From: Nostoc sp. NMS7
GTDB taxonomy: Bacteria > Cyanobacteriota > Cyanobacteriia > Cyanobacteriales > Nostocaceae
NCBI RefSeq assembly: GCF_017115085.1
Contig: NZ_JABXKJ010000242.1
Span: 21,457-85,456, forward strand
DNA length: 64,000 nt
Direction of reading: 5' to 3'
The stretch's first letter is position 1, and every line of letters starts with the position of its first letter. The translations under genes and the position numbers were made by a program. The notes beneath the pieces were generated by a model. That model was not told the origin of the DNA. It was given only the letters and a program-made list of their open reading frames with translations, and made no database searches. Below are positions 33,513 to 41,763 of the stretch, piece after piece.

Positions 33513-33704
33513 TTAGTCTTTGTTGTTGTCCTTATCTAATGCTTCTTGAATAGCACGACGGCAAAATTCTGGAGGATCTTCTTTAGACTTTACCTCCTCC
33601 TTCATCTTTTCAGTAGCCCGAAAACTAATAGTAGTCGATAGCGGCTCTTCTCTTTCTGTGGTGAAATTTTTTAAATTCTCTGGATTACCTTTGGGATTGG
33701 GCAT
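33513..33704 (-). CDS. Small ribbon-helix-helix-like protein
   Basis: A 63-residue protein (MPNPKGNPENLKNFTTEREE ... KEDPPEFCRRAIQEALDK). The pattern STTISFRATEKMKEEVKS then PEFCRRAIQEALD fits a short beta strand and two helices, as in ribbon-helix-helix DNA-binding proteins. Similar MPNPKGNP-type proteins are common in cyanobacteria. ATG 33704 is preferred over an upstream start at 33785. It is divergent from the next gene, sharing a dyad (33762-33802). Confidence 0.6.
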   Translation of the reverse strand: MPNPKGNPENLKNFTTEREEPLSTTISFRATEKMKEEVKSKEDPPEFCRRAIQEALDKDNNKD

Positions 33705-33761
33705 TGTTGAGAAATGTAAATAACGCTTGAACTGCGTGCAAACGAGCGAATAAATTTTTAA

Positions 33762-33802
33762 ATCGGTGGTGTTCGTGTCTGACAAACTGGTTCACCACCG
33801 AT
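33762..33802. promoter_or_regulatory. 10-bp inverted repeat between divergent genes
   Basis: ATCGGTGGTG (33762-33771) is perfectly inverted at CACCACCGAT (33793-33802), with 21 bases between. It sits over the GTG starts of the plus-strand gene and upstream of the RHH-like gene, so it could be a shared operator. Confidence 0.5.
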
Positions 33803-34143
33803 ACCACTTTTACAAATGGGTAACTCTATTTTATGTTCACAAGGTCAGAACTCGAAATCAAAACTACGCCCAGTTGAGAGATTTGTGTAGGCGTTACGGA
33901 CTAAAGCCCACTGGGAACGGGGGATACAAGACTAGTTGGATTGTTACCTTGATGGCATTCCCACAGATAGCACTCGCTCAATTAAGGCAAGGAAGAGGAT
34001 TGAAGTCACCAGGTTTTAGCGTTATTCAATTCCTCGAAGGAGTGGTAGATGAGATGAATTCTCCCACTGATGAGCAAGCAGCCCTAATTAAGCTAACAAT
34101 GGAGCGCAAAGTGATGAGCTATCCGATCAAGAGAACCTACTGA
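33766..34143 (+). CDS. Unknown protein, 5' end uncertain
   Basis: A frame of up to 125 residues. The part from NQNYAQLRDLCRRYGLKPTG to the end (FSVIQFLEGVVDEMNSPTDE then QAALIKLTMERKVMSYPIKR) looks truly coding, with a small helical fold. There is no ATG near the front; GTGs at 33766, 33769 and 33775 are the only starts and lie in an inverted repeat. The N-terminal 25 residues look non-native, so the 5' end may be lost. A second frame (about 34110-34198, LSDQENLLNLHKAKMHLEMA) continues in coding style after the stop, hinting at a frameshift. No known family. Confidence 0.5.
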   Translation: MVFVSDKLVHHRYHFYKWVTLFYVHKVRTRNQNYAQLRDLCRRYGLKPTGNGGYKTSWIVTLMAFPQIALAQLRQGRGLKSPGFSVIQFLEGVVDEMNSPTDEQAALIKLTMERKVMSYPIKRTY

Positions 34144-34225
34144 ACTTGCACAAGGCTAAGATGCACCTTGAGATGGCTATCGGACTGTTAAATCAGTAAA
34201 TCAGTTTTCGACCGCAACGCGCAAA

Positions 34226-34256
34226 GTCCCCGATCTCTTAAAGTTGGGGATTTTTT
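34226..34256 (+). terminator. Possible terminator
   Basis: TCCCCGATCTCTTAAAGTTGGGGA followed by TTTTTT. The stem is only five GC-rich pairs (CCCC/GGGG plus one), but the six T that follow are typical. It lies about 85 bases after the plus-strand gene at 33766-34143. Confidence 0.45.
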
Positions 34257-34461
34257 ATGTCTACTTCTCTAGGGAGCCTATGTCAAATTTCTTAGAGTAT
34301 TAGTCCAAGAACATAGCGATCTAAAATAGAGATAGGTTTACAGAGAAATAGGCTTATCTTATTGTTTGAGTGAAAATCTATAGATTCAGCCAATTCAACC
34401 AATAAGCATTCTGAATTAGACTTAAACTATACAGGGTAAAGCTTACCCTGTATACATATAA

Positions 34462-34546
34462 CGGAGAGGGAGGGATTCGAACCCTCGTTAAGTTTCCCTA
34501 AACACACTTTCCAGGCGTGCGCCTTCAACCACTCGGCCACCTCTCC
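34462..34546 (-). tRNA. tRNA-Ser(GGA)
   Basis: On the minus strand, GGAGAGG pairs with CCTCTCC as acceptor stem. The D-arm GCCGAGTGGTTGAAGGC, the anticodon loop CTGGAAA (anticodon GGA), a long variable arm and the T-loop GGTTCGAATCC are all present. The 85-base length and long variable arm fit a class II serine tRNA. CCA is not encoded. Clear by structure. Confidence 0.95.
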
Positions 34547-34652
34547 AGGTGCCACAATTTACAATAATACTATAAAATTACAGAAAATGCAAAGATAAAG
34601 AAAGATATTTTAGATTGAATTTGAAAGTCCCAATCCGAAAACGCAAATCCAG

Positions 34653-35021
34653 ATGTCCCATACATACACAATTAGAGTTCGCGATCGCGCCACTGGCAAA
34701 ACATACACCCTACAAGTGCCAGAAGACCGCTACATCCTGCACACTGCCGAAAAACAAGGGGTGGAATTGCCGTTTTCCTGCCGCAATGGGGCTTGCACCA
34801 CTTGTGCTGTCAGGGTGTTGTCAGGAGAAATTTACCAACCAGAGGCGATCGGATTATCGCCAAATTTACGTCGGCAAGGTTATGCCTTATTGTGTGTGAG
34901 TTATCCCCGTTCTGACTTGGAGGTGGAGACACAAGACGAAGATGAAGTCTACGAACTCCAGTTTGGACGCTATTTTGCTAGGGGAAGAGTTAAAGCGGGT
35001 TTACCCTTAGATGAGGAATAA
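34653..35021 (+). CDS. 2Fe-2S ferredoxin, plant type with C-terminal extension
   Basis: A 122-residue [2Fe-2S] ferredoxin. The cluster cysteines are in SCRNGACTTCAVRVLSG (Cys43, Cys48, Cys51) and LLCVSYPRSD (fourth Cys). It is longer than photosynthetic PetF (about 98 residues) through a C-terminal tail (ELQFGRYFARGRVKAGLPLD), which marks a minor ferredoxin class conserved in cyanobacteria. The electron partner is unknown. Its stop overlaps the next gene's possible start by 11 bases. Confidence 0.87.
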   Translation: MSHTYTIRVRDRATGKTYTLQVPEDRYILHTAEKQGVELPFSCRNGACTTCAVRVLSGEIYQPEAIGLSPNLRRQGYALLCVSYPRSDLEVETQDEDEVYELQFGRYFARGRVKAGLPLDEE

Positions 35022-35592
35022 ACAATTCCAAATCACTAAAGTTCTCATGCCTGTGCGTCTTGGTAACTGGGTGCGAAAAATAGCCATTTTGGTTTGCTTA
35101 TTGCTCTTGGTGAGTTGCCAAGGTAAAAACCAGCTGCCAAACAATCAGGCCCAGGTAAAAGTGGCACGGGTAGTTAGTGGGCAAAGTTTGGAAGTGTTAG
35201 GCATGGCTGAACAACCAAATTTGATTTCCCAAGTGCGGTTAGTTGGTATTGATGCACCAGATTTGCGACAGCGCCCTTGGGGGGAACAAGCAAAAGAACA
35301 GTTAGAGGATCTAATTGGTGGTGCAGAACAATCGGTAACGCTGGAGTTTGATTTAGAAGCAAAAGACAAAATCGGGCGAACTCTAGCTTATGTGTGGAAA
35401 AATAAGGTGTTGTTGAATGAAGAATTGGTGAAACAAGGGAATGCAATGTTTGTGGGGCGATCGCCTAACCACAAATATGATCAGCGTTTAGAACGTGCCC
35501 AACAATGGGCTAGACTCATGGGGCAAGGAATCTGGAACCCAGAAAAACCCATGCGCCTCACTCCCGCCGAGTTTCGCCGCCAAAATCTTTGA
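35011..35592 (+). CDS. Thermonuclease-family (SNase-like) lipoprotein
   Basis: A 193-residue nuclease-fold protein with an N-terminal lipoprotein signal (IAILVCLLLLVSC, lipobox Cys36), so likely anchored outside the cytoplasmic membrane. The SNase fold is recognised from VRLVGIDAPDLRQ, WGEQAKEQLEDLI and DKIGRTLAYVW, which keep the Arg, Glu and Arg positions of the active site. It may degrade nucleic acids in the periplasm. A later ATG at 35047 would give a more standard signal length of 23 residues. It follows the ferredoxin with an 11-base overlap. Confidence 0.82.
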   Translation: MRNKQFQITKVLMPVRLGNWVRKIAILVCLLLLVSCQGKNQLPNNQAQVKVARVVSGQSLEVLGMAEQPNLISQVRLVGIDAPDLRQRPWGEQAKEQLEDLIGGAEQSVTLEFDLEAKDKIGRTLAYVWKNKVLLNEELVKQGNAMFVGRSPNHKYDQRLERAQQWARLMGQGIWNPEKPMRLTPAEFRRQNL

Positions 35593-35748
35593 GGAGTGGG
35601 GAGATGGGGGAGATGGGGGAAATAATCAATGCCCAATGACTAATGACTAATACTTCTCTACGAGAGGCTGCACTTCGGCAAGGCTCAGTGACCACGCCAA
35701 CGGCTTCTCTACGAGACGCTGTTCGCGTTCGCTCAGTACAAGTGACTA
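35593..35748. repeat. Small dispersed repeats and heptamers
   Basis: GGGGAGATGGGGGAGATG, CAATGACTAATGACTAAT and two TTCTCTACGAGA(C/G)GCTG units fill the gap. The last heptamer-like piece (AAGTGACTAATGACAA) contains the start codon of the next gene. Confidence 0.7.
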
Positions 35749-36561
35749 ATGACAAATCTACAAATTTTTCTAGATATTGCTACGGAAGCGGCCTTAGCTG
35801 CTGGTGCCATTTTGCAAGGTTACTTGGGTAAGTTAGAAGACAGAATTATTGAAAAAGGACGTCCTGGTGATTTAGTCACTGCTGCTGATAAAGCCTCAGA
35901 GGAGTTGATTTTAGAAATTTTGCGCCGCCACTTTCCTCAGCACTCTATCCTCGCTGAAGAATCAGGAAAATTAGGTAATCAAGAGAATCAATACCTTTGG
36001 GCAATAGATCCTCTAGATGGCACAACCAATTACGCTCATCAATACCCATTTTTTGCAGTTTCCATCGGGCTGTTGATTAATGGCGTTCCGCAAGTTGGTG
36101 TAATTTATGACCCTTTTCACAATGAACTATTTCGTGCTGCTGCTGGCTTGGGAGCAACCCGCAACCGTCATCCCATCAAGGTTTCGCTAACATCTGAACT
36201 GAGTAAGAGCCTACTAGTGACAGGATTTGCCTACGATCGCCGCGAAACCTCTGATAACAACTACGCAGAATTTAGTCACCTCACTCATCTTACCCAAGGA
36301 GTCAGACGTAGTGGTTCCGCATCGCTAGATTTAGCCTATGTTGCCTGTGGACGTGTCGATGGTTACTGGGAACGTGGGCTTTCTCCTTGGGATATTGCCG
36401 CCGGAATAATTTTGTTACAAGAAGCCGGGGGCAAAGTCACCGCCTATGATGGTACTCCCGTCAAAATTGAGTCAGGTAGAATTCTCGCCACAAATGGTTA
36501 TATTCACGACTCGCTCAGTAGCGAACTTTTACAAGTTCCGCCACTGTCAGCTTGGGTGTGA
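35749..36561 (+). CDS. Inositol monophosphatase-family phosphatase
   Basis: A 270-residue Mg-dependent phosphatase of the IMPase group (inositol-1-phosphate, or related sugar phosphates). Metal ligands are in LAEESG and IDPLDGTTNYAHQYPFFAVSIG, and the WERGLSPWDIAAGIILLQEAGG segment carries the last Asp. The start codon lies in heptamer repeat DNA (CTAATGA), with no ribosome-binding site. The substrate is unknown. It lies between repeats with no operon partner. Confidence 0.87.
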   Translation: MTNLQIFLDIATEAALAAGAILQGYLGKLEDRIIEKGRPGDLVTAADKASEELILEILRRHFPQHSILAEESGKLGNQENQYLWAIDPLDGTTNYAHQYPFFAVSIGLLINGVPQVGVIYDPFHNELFRAAAGLGATRNRHPIKVSLTSELSKSLLVTGFAYDRRETSDNNYAEFSHLTHLTQGVRRSGSASLDLAYVACGRVDGYWERGLSPWDIAAGIILLQEAGGKVTAYDGTPVKIESGRILATNGYIHDSLSSELLQVPPLSAWV

Positions 36562-36779
36562 GGGGAGTGGGGATGAGGGAGATGAGGGGGATGAGGGGGA
36601 TGAGGGAGATGAGGGAGATGAGGGAGACAAGGGAGACAAGGGGATGAAGAAACAAAGTGTTTTCCCAATGCCCAATGACAAATGCCCAATGACAAATGAC
36701 AATTTGCTACTGACGAATCACTGATAAACCGAAGTAAACTAGAAAGAATCTAACTGCTCGTTTGGTGCAAGAGCTCTAT
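36562..36779. repeat. GGGATGAGG tandem and heptamer array
   Basis: GAGATGAGGGGGATGAGG-type units repeat from about 36561 to 36645, then CCAATGC/CAAATGA heptamers to 36715. Open frames of 60-90 codons on both strands here are repeat artefacts. Confidence 0.75.
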
Positions 36780-37724
36780 ATGTCTTTCAAAATAGATCGT
36801 GGATTATTTAAATATGATTTCATAGATTATCACGCAATATTGTGCGTTCGAGTTGATGCGGATGTCAAAGAGATTCGCAAACGCTATCTCCAAATCGCCC
36901 GCCGTCTGCACCCGGACAGTAGTTTTACTGAAAGTGCTGCTCAAAAACAGCTAGGGAATGAGTTATTATCAAAGCTGGTTAACCCTGCTTACGAAAAACT
37001 TACTGGCGATCGCACTCACGCGGAATATATTGTAATTTTGTCGCAAATTGGCAAGCGCTTGGCACAAGAGTCTACTTCGGTAACTCTAAACACTGACTTG
37101 GCTAGACAGTTAGCTCAGACACCTAATGTCGATCATTTCTATAAAAGTGCGATCGCTAAACTAGCCCAAACCCAATATGATTCTTTAGAGCAAGCACTAC
37201 AAGTCATTGCCCAAGTTAGTGAGTTGAATTTAGTGTATCTAATGCGGAGTGCGGGCAAATCATCCGCAGCGTCGCCGCCACCTGCTCAACCCAAAGTCCA
37301 ATCAGGTACGCCTCAGCCAAATACACTACCAGAGCCAGCGCCACCAAAAGAAGACTCGATTGTAGAACAGTATGTTCGTCGCGCTCAAACTTTGATTGAC
37401 AAAAACCAATTTCCCCAAGCCAAAGTAGAGTTGCAAGATGCCCTAAAGCTAGAACCTAAAAATAGTCGCTGCCATAGCTTAATTGCAATGGTGTATTTGA
37501 AGCAAAATCAGCTAAAAATGGCAAAAATCCACTTTGACAACGCTCTAAAATTAGACCCCAATGACGTCACAGCGTTGCAATGGAAACCTAAATTAGATAA
37601 AGCTCTAGGACAACAACCTAGTGATCATAAGGTGACTTCATCCCCCAATAATAAAGATAAGCAACCAGATAAATCTGGTAGTGGTGGTTTGTTCGGTGGT
37701 TTGTTTGGTGGGAAGAAAAAATAA
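36780..37724 (+). CDS. J-domain protein with C-terminal TPR repeats
   Basis: A 314-residue protein. The N-terminal J domain is recognised from YHAILCVRVDADVKEIRKRY and ARRLHPDS (HPD motif), so it should stimulate an Hsp70 (DnaK) ATPase. A Pro/Ser-rich linker (SSAASPPPAQPKVQSGTPQP) is followed by about two TPR units (AQTLIDKNQFPQAKVELQDA, IAMVYLKQNQLKMAKIHFDN). The C-terminus is Gly/Lys-rich (GGLFGGLFGGKKK). ATG 36780 has AAGAG upstream. Its stop overlaps the hisZ start (ATAATG). Confidence 0.87.
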   Translation: MSFKIDRGLFKYDFIDYHAILCVRVDADVKEIRKRYLQIARRLHPDSSFTESAAQKQLGNELLSKLVNPAYEKLTGDRTHAEYIVILSQIGKRLAQESTSVTLNTDLARQLAQTPNVDHFYKSAIAKLAQTQYDSLEQALQVIAQVSELNLVYLMRSAGKSSAASPPPAQPKVQSGTPQPNTLPEPAPPKEDSIVEQYVRRAQTLIDKNQFPQAKVELQDALKLEPKNSRCHSLIAMVYLKQNQLKMAKIHFDNALKLDPNDVTALQWKPKLDKALGQQPSDHKVTSSPNNKDKQPDKSGSGGLFGGLFGGKKK

Positions 37725-38935
37725 TGGTGTATCAACCAGCATCGGGAGCCAGGGATTTATTGCCCTTGGATGTGGAGAAAAAACGCTGGATTGAAGAGCG
37801 GTTACAGCAGGTGTTTCACCGTTGGGGATATCACCGGATTATCACCTCGACTTTAGAACGCATGGATACTCTGATGGCAGGGGAGGCAATCCAGCGTCAG
37901 ATGGTGATTCAATTACAAAATGGCGAAGATGATGAATTAGGCCTACGTCCAGAATTAACAGCATCCATTGCTCGTACTGTTGTGACTCGGATGGCAGGTG
38001 TAACTTATCCGCAACGATTGTACTACAATGCCAATGTGTTTCGCCGCACTTGGGAAAGCAGGCATAATCGCCAGCAAGAGTTTTATCAAGCTGGGGTGGA
38101 GTTGTTAGGCGCTGGGGGATTGCTGGCGAATGCGGAAGTACTGCTGTTAGTTGCAGATTGTTTGGCAGCACTGGGTTTACGGGAATGGCATTTAATTTTA
38201 GGTGAGGCGGGAATTACCCGATCGCTGCTGAGTGCCTTTCCAGCTAATTTACAGAATAAAGTTCGCAGTGCGATCGCTCATCTCGACCGCATTACTATAG
38301 ATACTTTACCTCTAAGTGAGAAACTACGCGATCGGGCCCGAATCATGATGGATTTGCGTGGCTCTAGTGCAGACGTGTTACAAAAAGTTAGTAATTTGGA
38401 TCTAGATGAAGAACAGCGACAGGCAATAAATAACCTCAAATGCCTAGTAAAATTACTTAAATCAGAGAAAAAATTTCCGTTAATCCTTGATCTCAGCCTG
38501 ATTCAGACCATAGATTACTACACTGGTATCGTCTTTGAAGTTGTCAACAATACCGAATCCCAAACCAGAGTTTTAGGGCGGGGTGGTCGCTATGACCAGC
38601 TTTTGGGGCTATATCATCCCCAAGGAGAAAACATACCCGGAATTGGTTTTGGACTAAATATCGAAGATTTATACCAAGTTTTGTTGTCTACTCAGCAATT
38701 ACCACAAGTAACCCCAGCTAGTAACTGGTTGGTAGCACCAGAGACGCCGAATGCTGACGCCTTTGCCTTTGCCTACGCCCAAAAACTCAGAGATTCCACT
38801 GATCTGGTGCGGGTAGAAATTGATTTGGGGGGAAGGGATGCAGACGCTATTCGCCAATATGCACGCGATCGCAGCATAGTCCAAATTGCTTGGATCAAAG
38901 CTGATGGTTCACCAACCATTGAATCATTGCGTTAG
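37724..38935 (+). CDS. hisZ: ATP phosphoribosyltransferase regulatory subunit HisZ
   Basis: The HisRS-like subunit that partners short-form HisG, the first enzyme of histidine synthesis. The 403-residue protein has the class II tRNA-synthetase-like core (ASGARDLLPLDVEKKRWIEE, GLRPELTASIART) and the segment RQQEFYQAGVELLGAGG. GRGGRYDQLLGLYHPQGENIPGIGFGLNIED is the motif 3-like part. It lacks the anticodon-binding domain of true HisRS. It overlaps the J-domain gene by one base, which suggests one transcript. Confidence 0.93.
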   Translation: MVYQPASGARDLLPLDVEKKRWIEERLQQVFHRWGYHRIITSTLERMDTLMAGEAIQRQMVIQLQNGEDDELGLRPELTASIARTVVTRMAGVTYPQRLYYNANVFRRTWESRHNRQQEFYQAGVELLGAGGLLANAEVLLLVADCLAALGLREWHLILGEAGITRSLLSAFPANLQNKVRSAIAHLDRITIDTLPLSEKLRDRARIMMDLRGSSADVLQKVSNLDLDEEQRQAINNLKCLVKLLKSEKKFPLILDLSLIQTIDYYTGIVFEVVNNTESQTRVLGRGGRYDQLLGLYHPQGENIPGIGFGLNIEDLYQVLLSTQQLPQVTPASNWLVAPETPNADAFAFAYAQKLRDSTDLVRVEIDLGGRDADAIRQYARDRSIVQIAWIKADGSPTIESLR

Positions 38936-39131
38936 TGGGCATGGGGCATGGGGCATGGGAAAGAGACAAGGGAGAAACTTGTTCAATAATTCCCCCTTGT
39001 CCCCCTTGTCTCCCTTGTCCCCCCTTCTTCCCCACTCCCTACTCCCATTCGGCTATAGCTCACGGCAAGCCTACTCCCTACTCCCCTGCTAGGCTAGAAA
39101 TAGCCGATACAGAAAAGAGGGAATCGAGAAT
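38936..39131. repeat. GGGCATG, CCCTTGTC and similar repeats
   Basis: GGGCATG heptamers (38937-38960) are followed by CCCCCTTGTCTCCCTTGT tracts and a CTACTCCC array to about 39085. These are repeats only; the ferredoxin start follows. Confidence 0.7.
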
Positions 39132-39356
39132 ATGCCGCACACAATTGTTACAGAAGTCTGTGAAGGTGTCGCTGACTGCGTAGGTGCTTGTCCAGTAGCT
39201 TGCATTCATGAAGGGCCAAGCAAAAATGCCAAAGGAACCGATTGGTATTGGATTGACTTTGCTACCTGCATAGACTGTGGGATATGTCTCCAAGTTTGCC
39301 CTGTAGAAGGGGCGATTCTTCCAGAAGAACGACCGGAGTTGCAAAAAACTCCGTAA
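39132..39356 (+). CDS. Small 4Fe-4S / 7Fe-type ferredoxin
   Basis: A 74-residue ferredoxin. It has CEGVADCVGACPVACIHEG (first cluster, Cys9, Cys16, Cys20, Cys24) and CIDCGICLQVCPVEGAI (second cluster). The wider first spacing resembles 7Fe or IorA-linked ferredoxins. The role is not known; it stands alone between repeat blocks, with natE 84 bases downstream. Confidence 0.85.
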   Translation: MPHTIVTEVCEGVADCVGACPVACIHEGPSKNAKGTDWYWIDFATCIDCGICLQVCPVEGAILPEERPELQKTP

Positions 39357-39440
39357 TAGTCCATAGTCAACAGTCAATAGTCAATACTTATGTTTGACTT
39401 GACTGTTGACAAATGACAAATGACAAATGACAAGTGACCA
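39357..39440. repeat. Heptamer array upstream of the LivF-type gene
   Basis: CAACAGTCAATAGTCAATAC and then repeated CAAATGA heptamers fill the gap. The last heptamer supplies the ATG of the next gene. Confidence 0.7.
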
Positions 39441-40169
39441 ATGACAAATGACTATTTACTAGATGTTCAAAATGTCCACGCTGGATACATCAAAGATGTA
39501 GATATCCTGCAAGGTGTGAATTTTCGGATTGCACCAAGGGAATTGGTAACAGTGATTGGCCCCAATGGTGCGGGTAAATCTACTTTGGCAAAAGCAATTT
39601 TTGGGCTTTTGATCCCCCACACAGGTACAATTACTTTCAAAGGTGAAAATATTGTGGGGCTAAAGTCCAATCAAATCGTCCAACGAGGAATGTGCTACGT
39701 ACCGCAAATCGCCAATGTCTTCCCTTCTCTGAGTGTTGAAGAGAACTTGGAGATGGGTGCTTTTGTGCTAAACGTTCCCCTGAAACCAATTAAAGATAAA
39801 ATATTTACTATGTTCCCCAGACTAAGCGATCGCCGTCGTCAACGCGCTGGTACTCTCTCTGGAGGAGAACGCCAGATGCTAGCGATGGGCAAAGCTTTGA
39901 TGTTGGAACCTAGTTTGCTGATTTTAGATGAACCATCTGCTGCTTTATCTCCCATCTTGGTGACACAAGTGTTTGAGCAGATTAAACAAATTAATCAGGC
40001 GGGTACTGCGATCGTATTAGTAGAACAAAATGCCCGTAAGGCTTTAGAGATGGCTAATCGCGGATATGTACTGGAGTCGGGACGCGATGCGATCTCTGGC
40101 CTTGGTGAAGAATTGTTGAATGATCCGAAAGTGGGTGAGCTATATTTGGGAGCAGGTAAGAGACATTAA
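39441..40169 (+). CDS. natE: Branched/neutral amino acid ABC transporter ATPase, LivF/NatE type
   Basis: A 242-residue ATPase of the LivF group: Walker A GPNGAGKST, the LivF-type segment GMCYVPQIANVFPSLSVEEN, signature LSGGERQ and Walker B LLILDEPSAAL. LivF-type proteins bind to membrane parts that carry branched or neutral amino acids. In Anabaena NatE is encoded away from the rest of its transporter, and this orphan gene fits that. The symbol is an inference. Its ATG lies inside heptamer repeat DNA. Confidence 0.8.
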   Translation: MTNDYLLDVQNVHAGYIKDVDILQGVNFRIAPRELVTVIGPNGAGKSTLAKAIFGLLIPHTGTITFKGENIVGLKSNQIVQRGMCYVPQIANVFPSLSVEENLEMGAFVLNVPLKPIKDKIFTMFPRLSDRRRQRAGTLSGGERQMLAMGKALMLEPSLLILDEPSAALSPILVTQVFEQIKQINQAGTAIVLVEQNARKALEMANRGYVLESGRDAISGLGEELLNDPKVGELYLGAGKRH

Positions 40170-40801
40170 CCCTTTTTAATCGCTCTTGCCCCATTCAACA
40201 TAACACCAGTTTAATATGGGAGCTTCACCAGGCGATAGCGATCGCTAGGTTCGGCTGCGCCGACGCTATCTATAACTAATACAAAAGCCATTATACTTCC
40301 TGCCACTGCCGCGACCGTCGTTTTCGATGCTCAAAGAATTCTCCCCAATAATCCTTGCGTTTCTTAATCACATCTACAGCGACTAGAAAGGTAAAACAGG
40401 ACATTCATTCCGGAAAAAATGACCAAAACATAAATTATTCGGATCTGCCAAAACCCCCCATAAACAATTCTTAATTCTTAATTACGAACAGGTTAAAGTC
40501 CCTAGTGATTAGCTTAGGCATCGCCTGTCTTTCTCTTGCACCCTTACTGCATTCTTGGTCTACTTTGTCAATGGGTAAGTTTTGCCACTAACTTTTCCTC
40601 TCTAGGAGAGCTGAAGGCGATCGCTTGAATTCAAGTTCAACATTACTTAAAAAATTCCTTTAATTAAAGCAAAAAAGATTTACTATAAAAACACATTTTC
40701 AGGGTATTCACTGATGTATTCCGCGATTTTGCCTAGTTAATATGTACCAAATAATATAGGATTCAGTTACCTAAGCTAGAAGGTAAAGTTTCTTTCGTTA
40801 A
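40170..40801. other. 630-bp spacer with a direct-repeat copy
   Basis: No gene is seen. A HIP1-rich inverted repeat sits near 40226-40270 (GATAGCGATCGC / GACGCTATC). From 40493 to about 40581 lies the left copy of a roughly 88-base direct repeat (TTAAAGTCCCTAGTGATTAG then CTTAGGC...) whose right copy is at 41376-41465. Confidence 0.6.
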
Positions 40802-40939
40802 ATGACTATCAAAAAATCCTTGGCTATCAACCAGCCAGAGGTGGGGCAGATTATTCCTAATCTGTAGCTTTTGGCTGGGCTGACGCAAGAACAGTTTGCA
40901 GCAACTCTCGGTGTGACATATACAACAATTAATCTATCA
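40802..40939 (+). pseudogene. Truncated helix-turn-helix regulator relic
   Basis: From an ATG at 40802 the frame reads MTIKKSLAINQPEVGQIIPN, then a TAG, then LLAGLTQEQFAATLGVTYTT and IN, which is the typical start of a cyanobacterial HTH protein (LTGLTQEQFAATLGVTFPTINRWENG). The stop codon breaks the frame, and the matching region ends before the recognition helix is complete, where the next gene begins. It is a dead 5' fragment. Confidence 0.75.
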
Positions 40940-40948
40940 AAAAGTATT

Positions 40949-41371
40949 ATGAAAGTGCTTTTACCAGAGGGAGTTGAACTTCAAGGTTTTGAGAAAGAGC
41001 CAGACTATAAAGAATTTAGAACGATTGCATTAAGAGTAGATCAAGTTTTGTCATGCGCTAATTTTAGTAGAAATCCCGTACAATTTTTTTGTAACGCAAC
41101 ATCTCAAGGGATTCTAGGACGGGTGGCTGGTTTCACCAACCAGGGCAATGCAATAATTCGATTACGATTGGAACGAGAAAATCATAAAACCTGCCAAGTC
41201 TTTGTTTCTTTACAAACACTGAACAAAATTACGGATGGTAGCTCACCAGAAATTATTAACAGAAAACAAGTCAATATTATTGGAGTCAAGCCAATAGAAC
41301 TAGAAGACGGCACTTGTCAACTAACAATTGAAAACCCTACTCAGTTCGTAGTGTTACAACCTAGAGTTTAG
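40949..41371 (+). CDS. Orphan protein of unknown function
   Basis: A 140-residue soluble protein starting MKVLLPEGVELQGFEKEPDY. No family was recognised; beta-rich segments (NAIIRLRLERENHKTCQVFV, TCQLTIENPTQFVVLQPRV) and two cysteines are seen. It follows an HTH relic in frame, but an ATG with a plausible position starts the unrelated part. It lies between direct-repeat copies, so it could be a small acquired cassette. Whether it is expressed is not known. Confidence 0.55.
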   Translation: MKVLLPEGVELQGFEKEPDYKEFRTIALRVDQVLSCANFSRNPVQFFCNATSQGILGRVAGFTNQGNAIIRLRLERENHKTCQVFVSLQTLNKITDGSSPEIINRKQVNIIGVKPIELEDGTCQLTIENPTQFVVLQPRV

Positions 41372-41763
41372 TCTTTTAAAGTCCCTAGTGATTAGCTCCG
41401 GCGTAGCCTGTTTTTCTCTTGCCCCCCTTAGTGCATTTTTGGTCTACTTTGTCAAGGCGTAAGTTCTGACGAATTACGAATTAGTAATGATGTTGAGTGG
41501 TTTTGGCAATTTGGCATCCAAAATTTTTCTCTTGCAGTTTTAATTGAGATATCAGCAGGGTTACAGGGACATTGAGAAAATTCTACAGGGATGGATTCCC
41601 GTCTCAAAAATCCCACCCAACGGCCAGTTGTTGACGCCCACGCTCTCCGAACCACCTTAACGTGGATGCAGCGCAAGCGTCACCGCTTCACCACAACTGG
41701 CTAGAAATCAAACAGAAAACACATAGTTAGCCAAGGAGATCATACCAAAGCGATCGCCACCAT
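41372..41763. other. Spacer with the right direct-repeat copy and an inverted repeat
   Basis: The right copy of the roughly 88-base repeat is at 41376-41465. From 41623 to 41702 a GC-rich stretch is bounded by GGCCAGTTGT and ACAACTGGCT. This could be the end of a lost transposon, but no transposase motif was identified. The minus-strand frame at 41452-41676 crosses these repeats and is not accepted. Confidence 0.5.

Noticed and set aside
36446..36724. Frame with GDEGDEGDEG repeats
   Set aside because: Made only of GGGATGAGG repeats after the IMPase gene.
41452..41702. Possible transposase remnant
   Set aside because: Only an inverted repeat is visible; no conserved transposase motif could be read.
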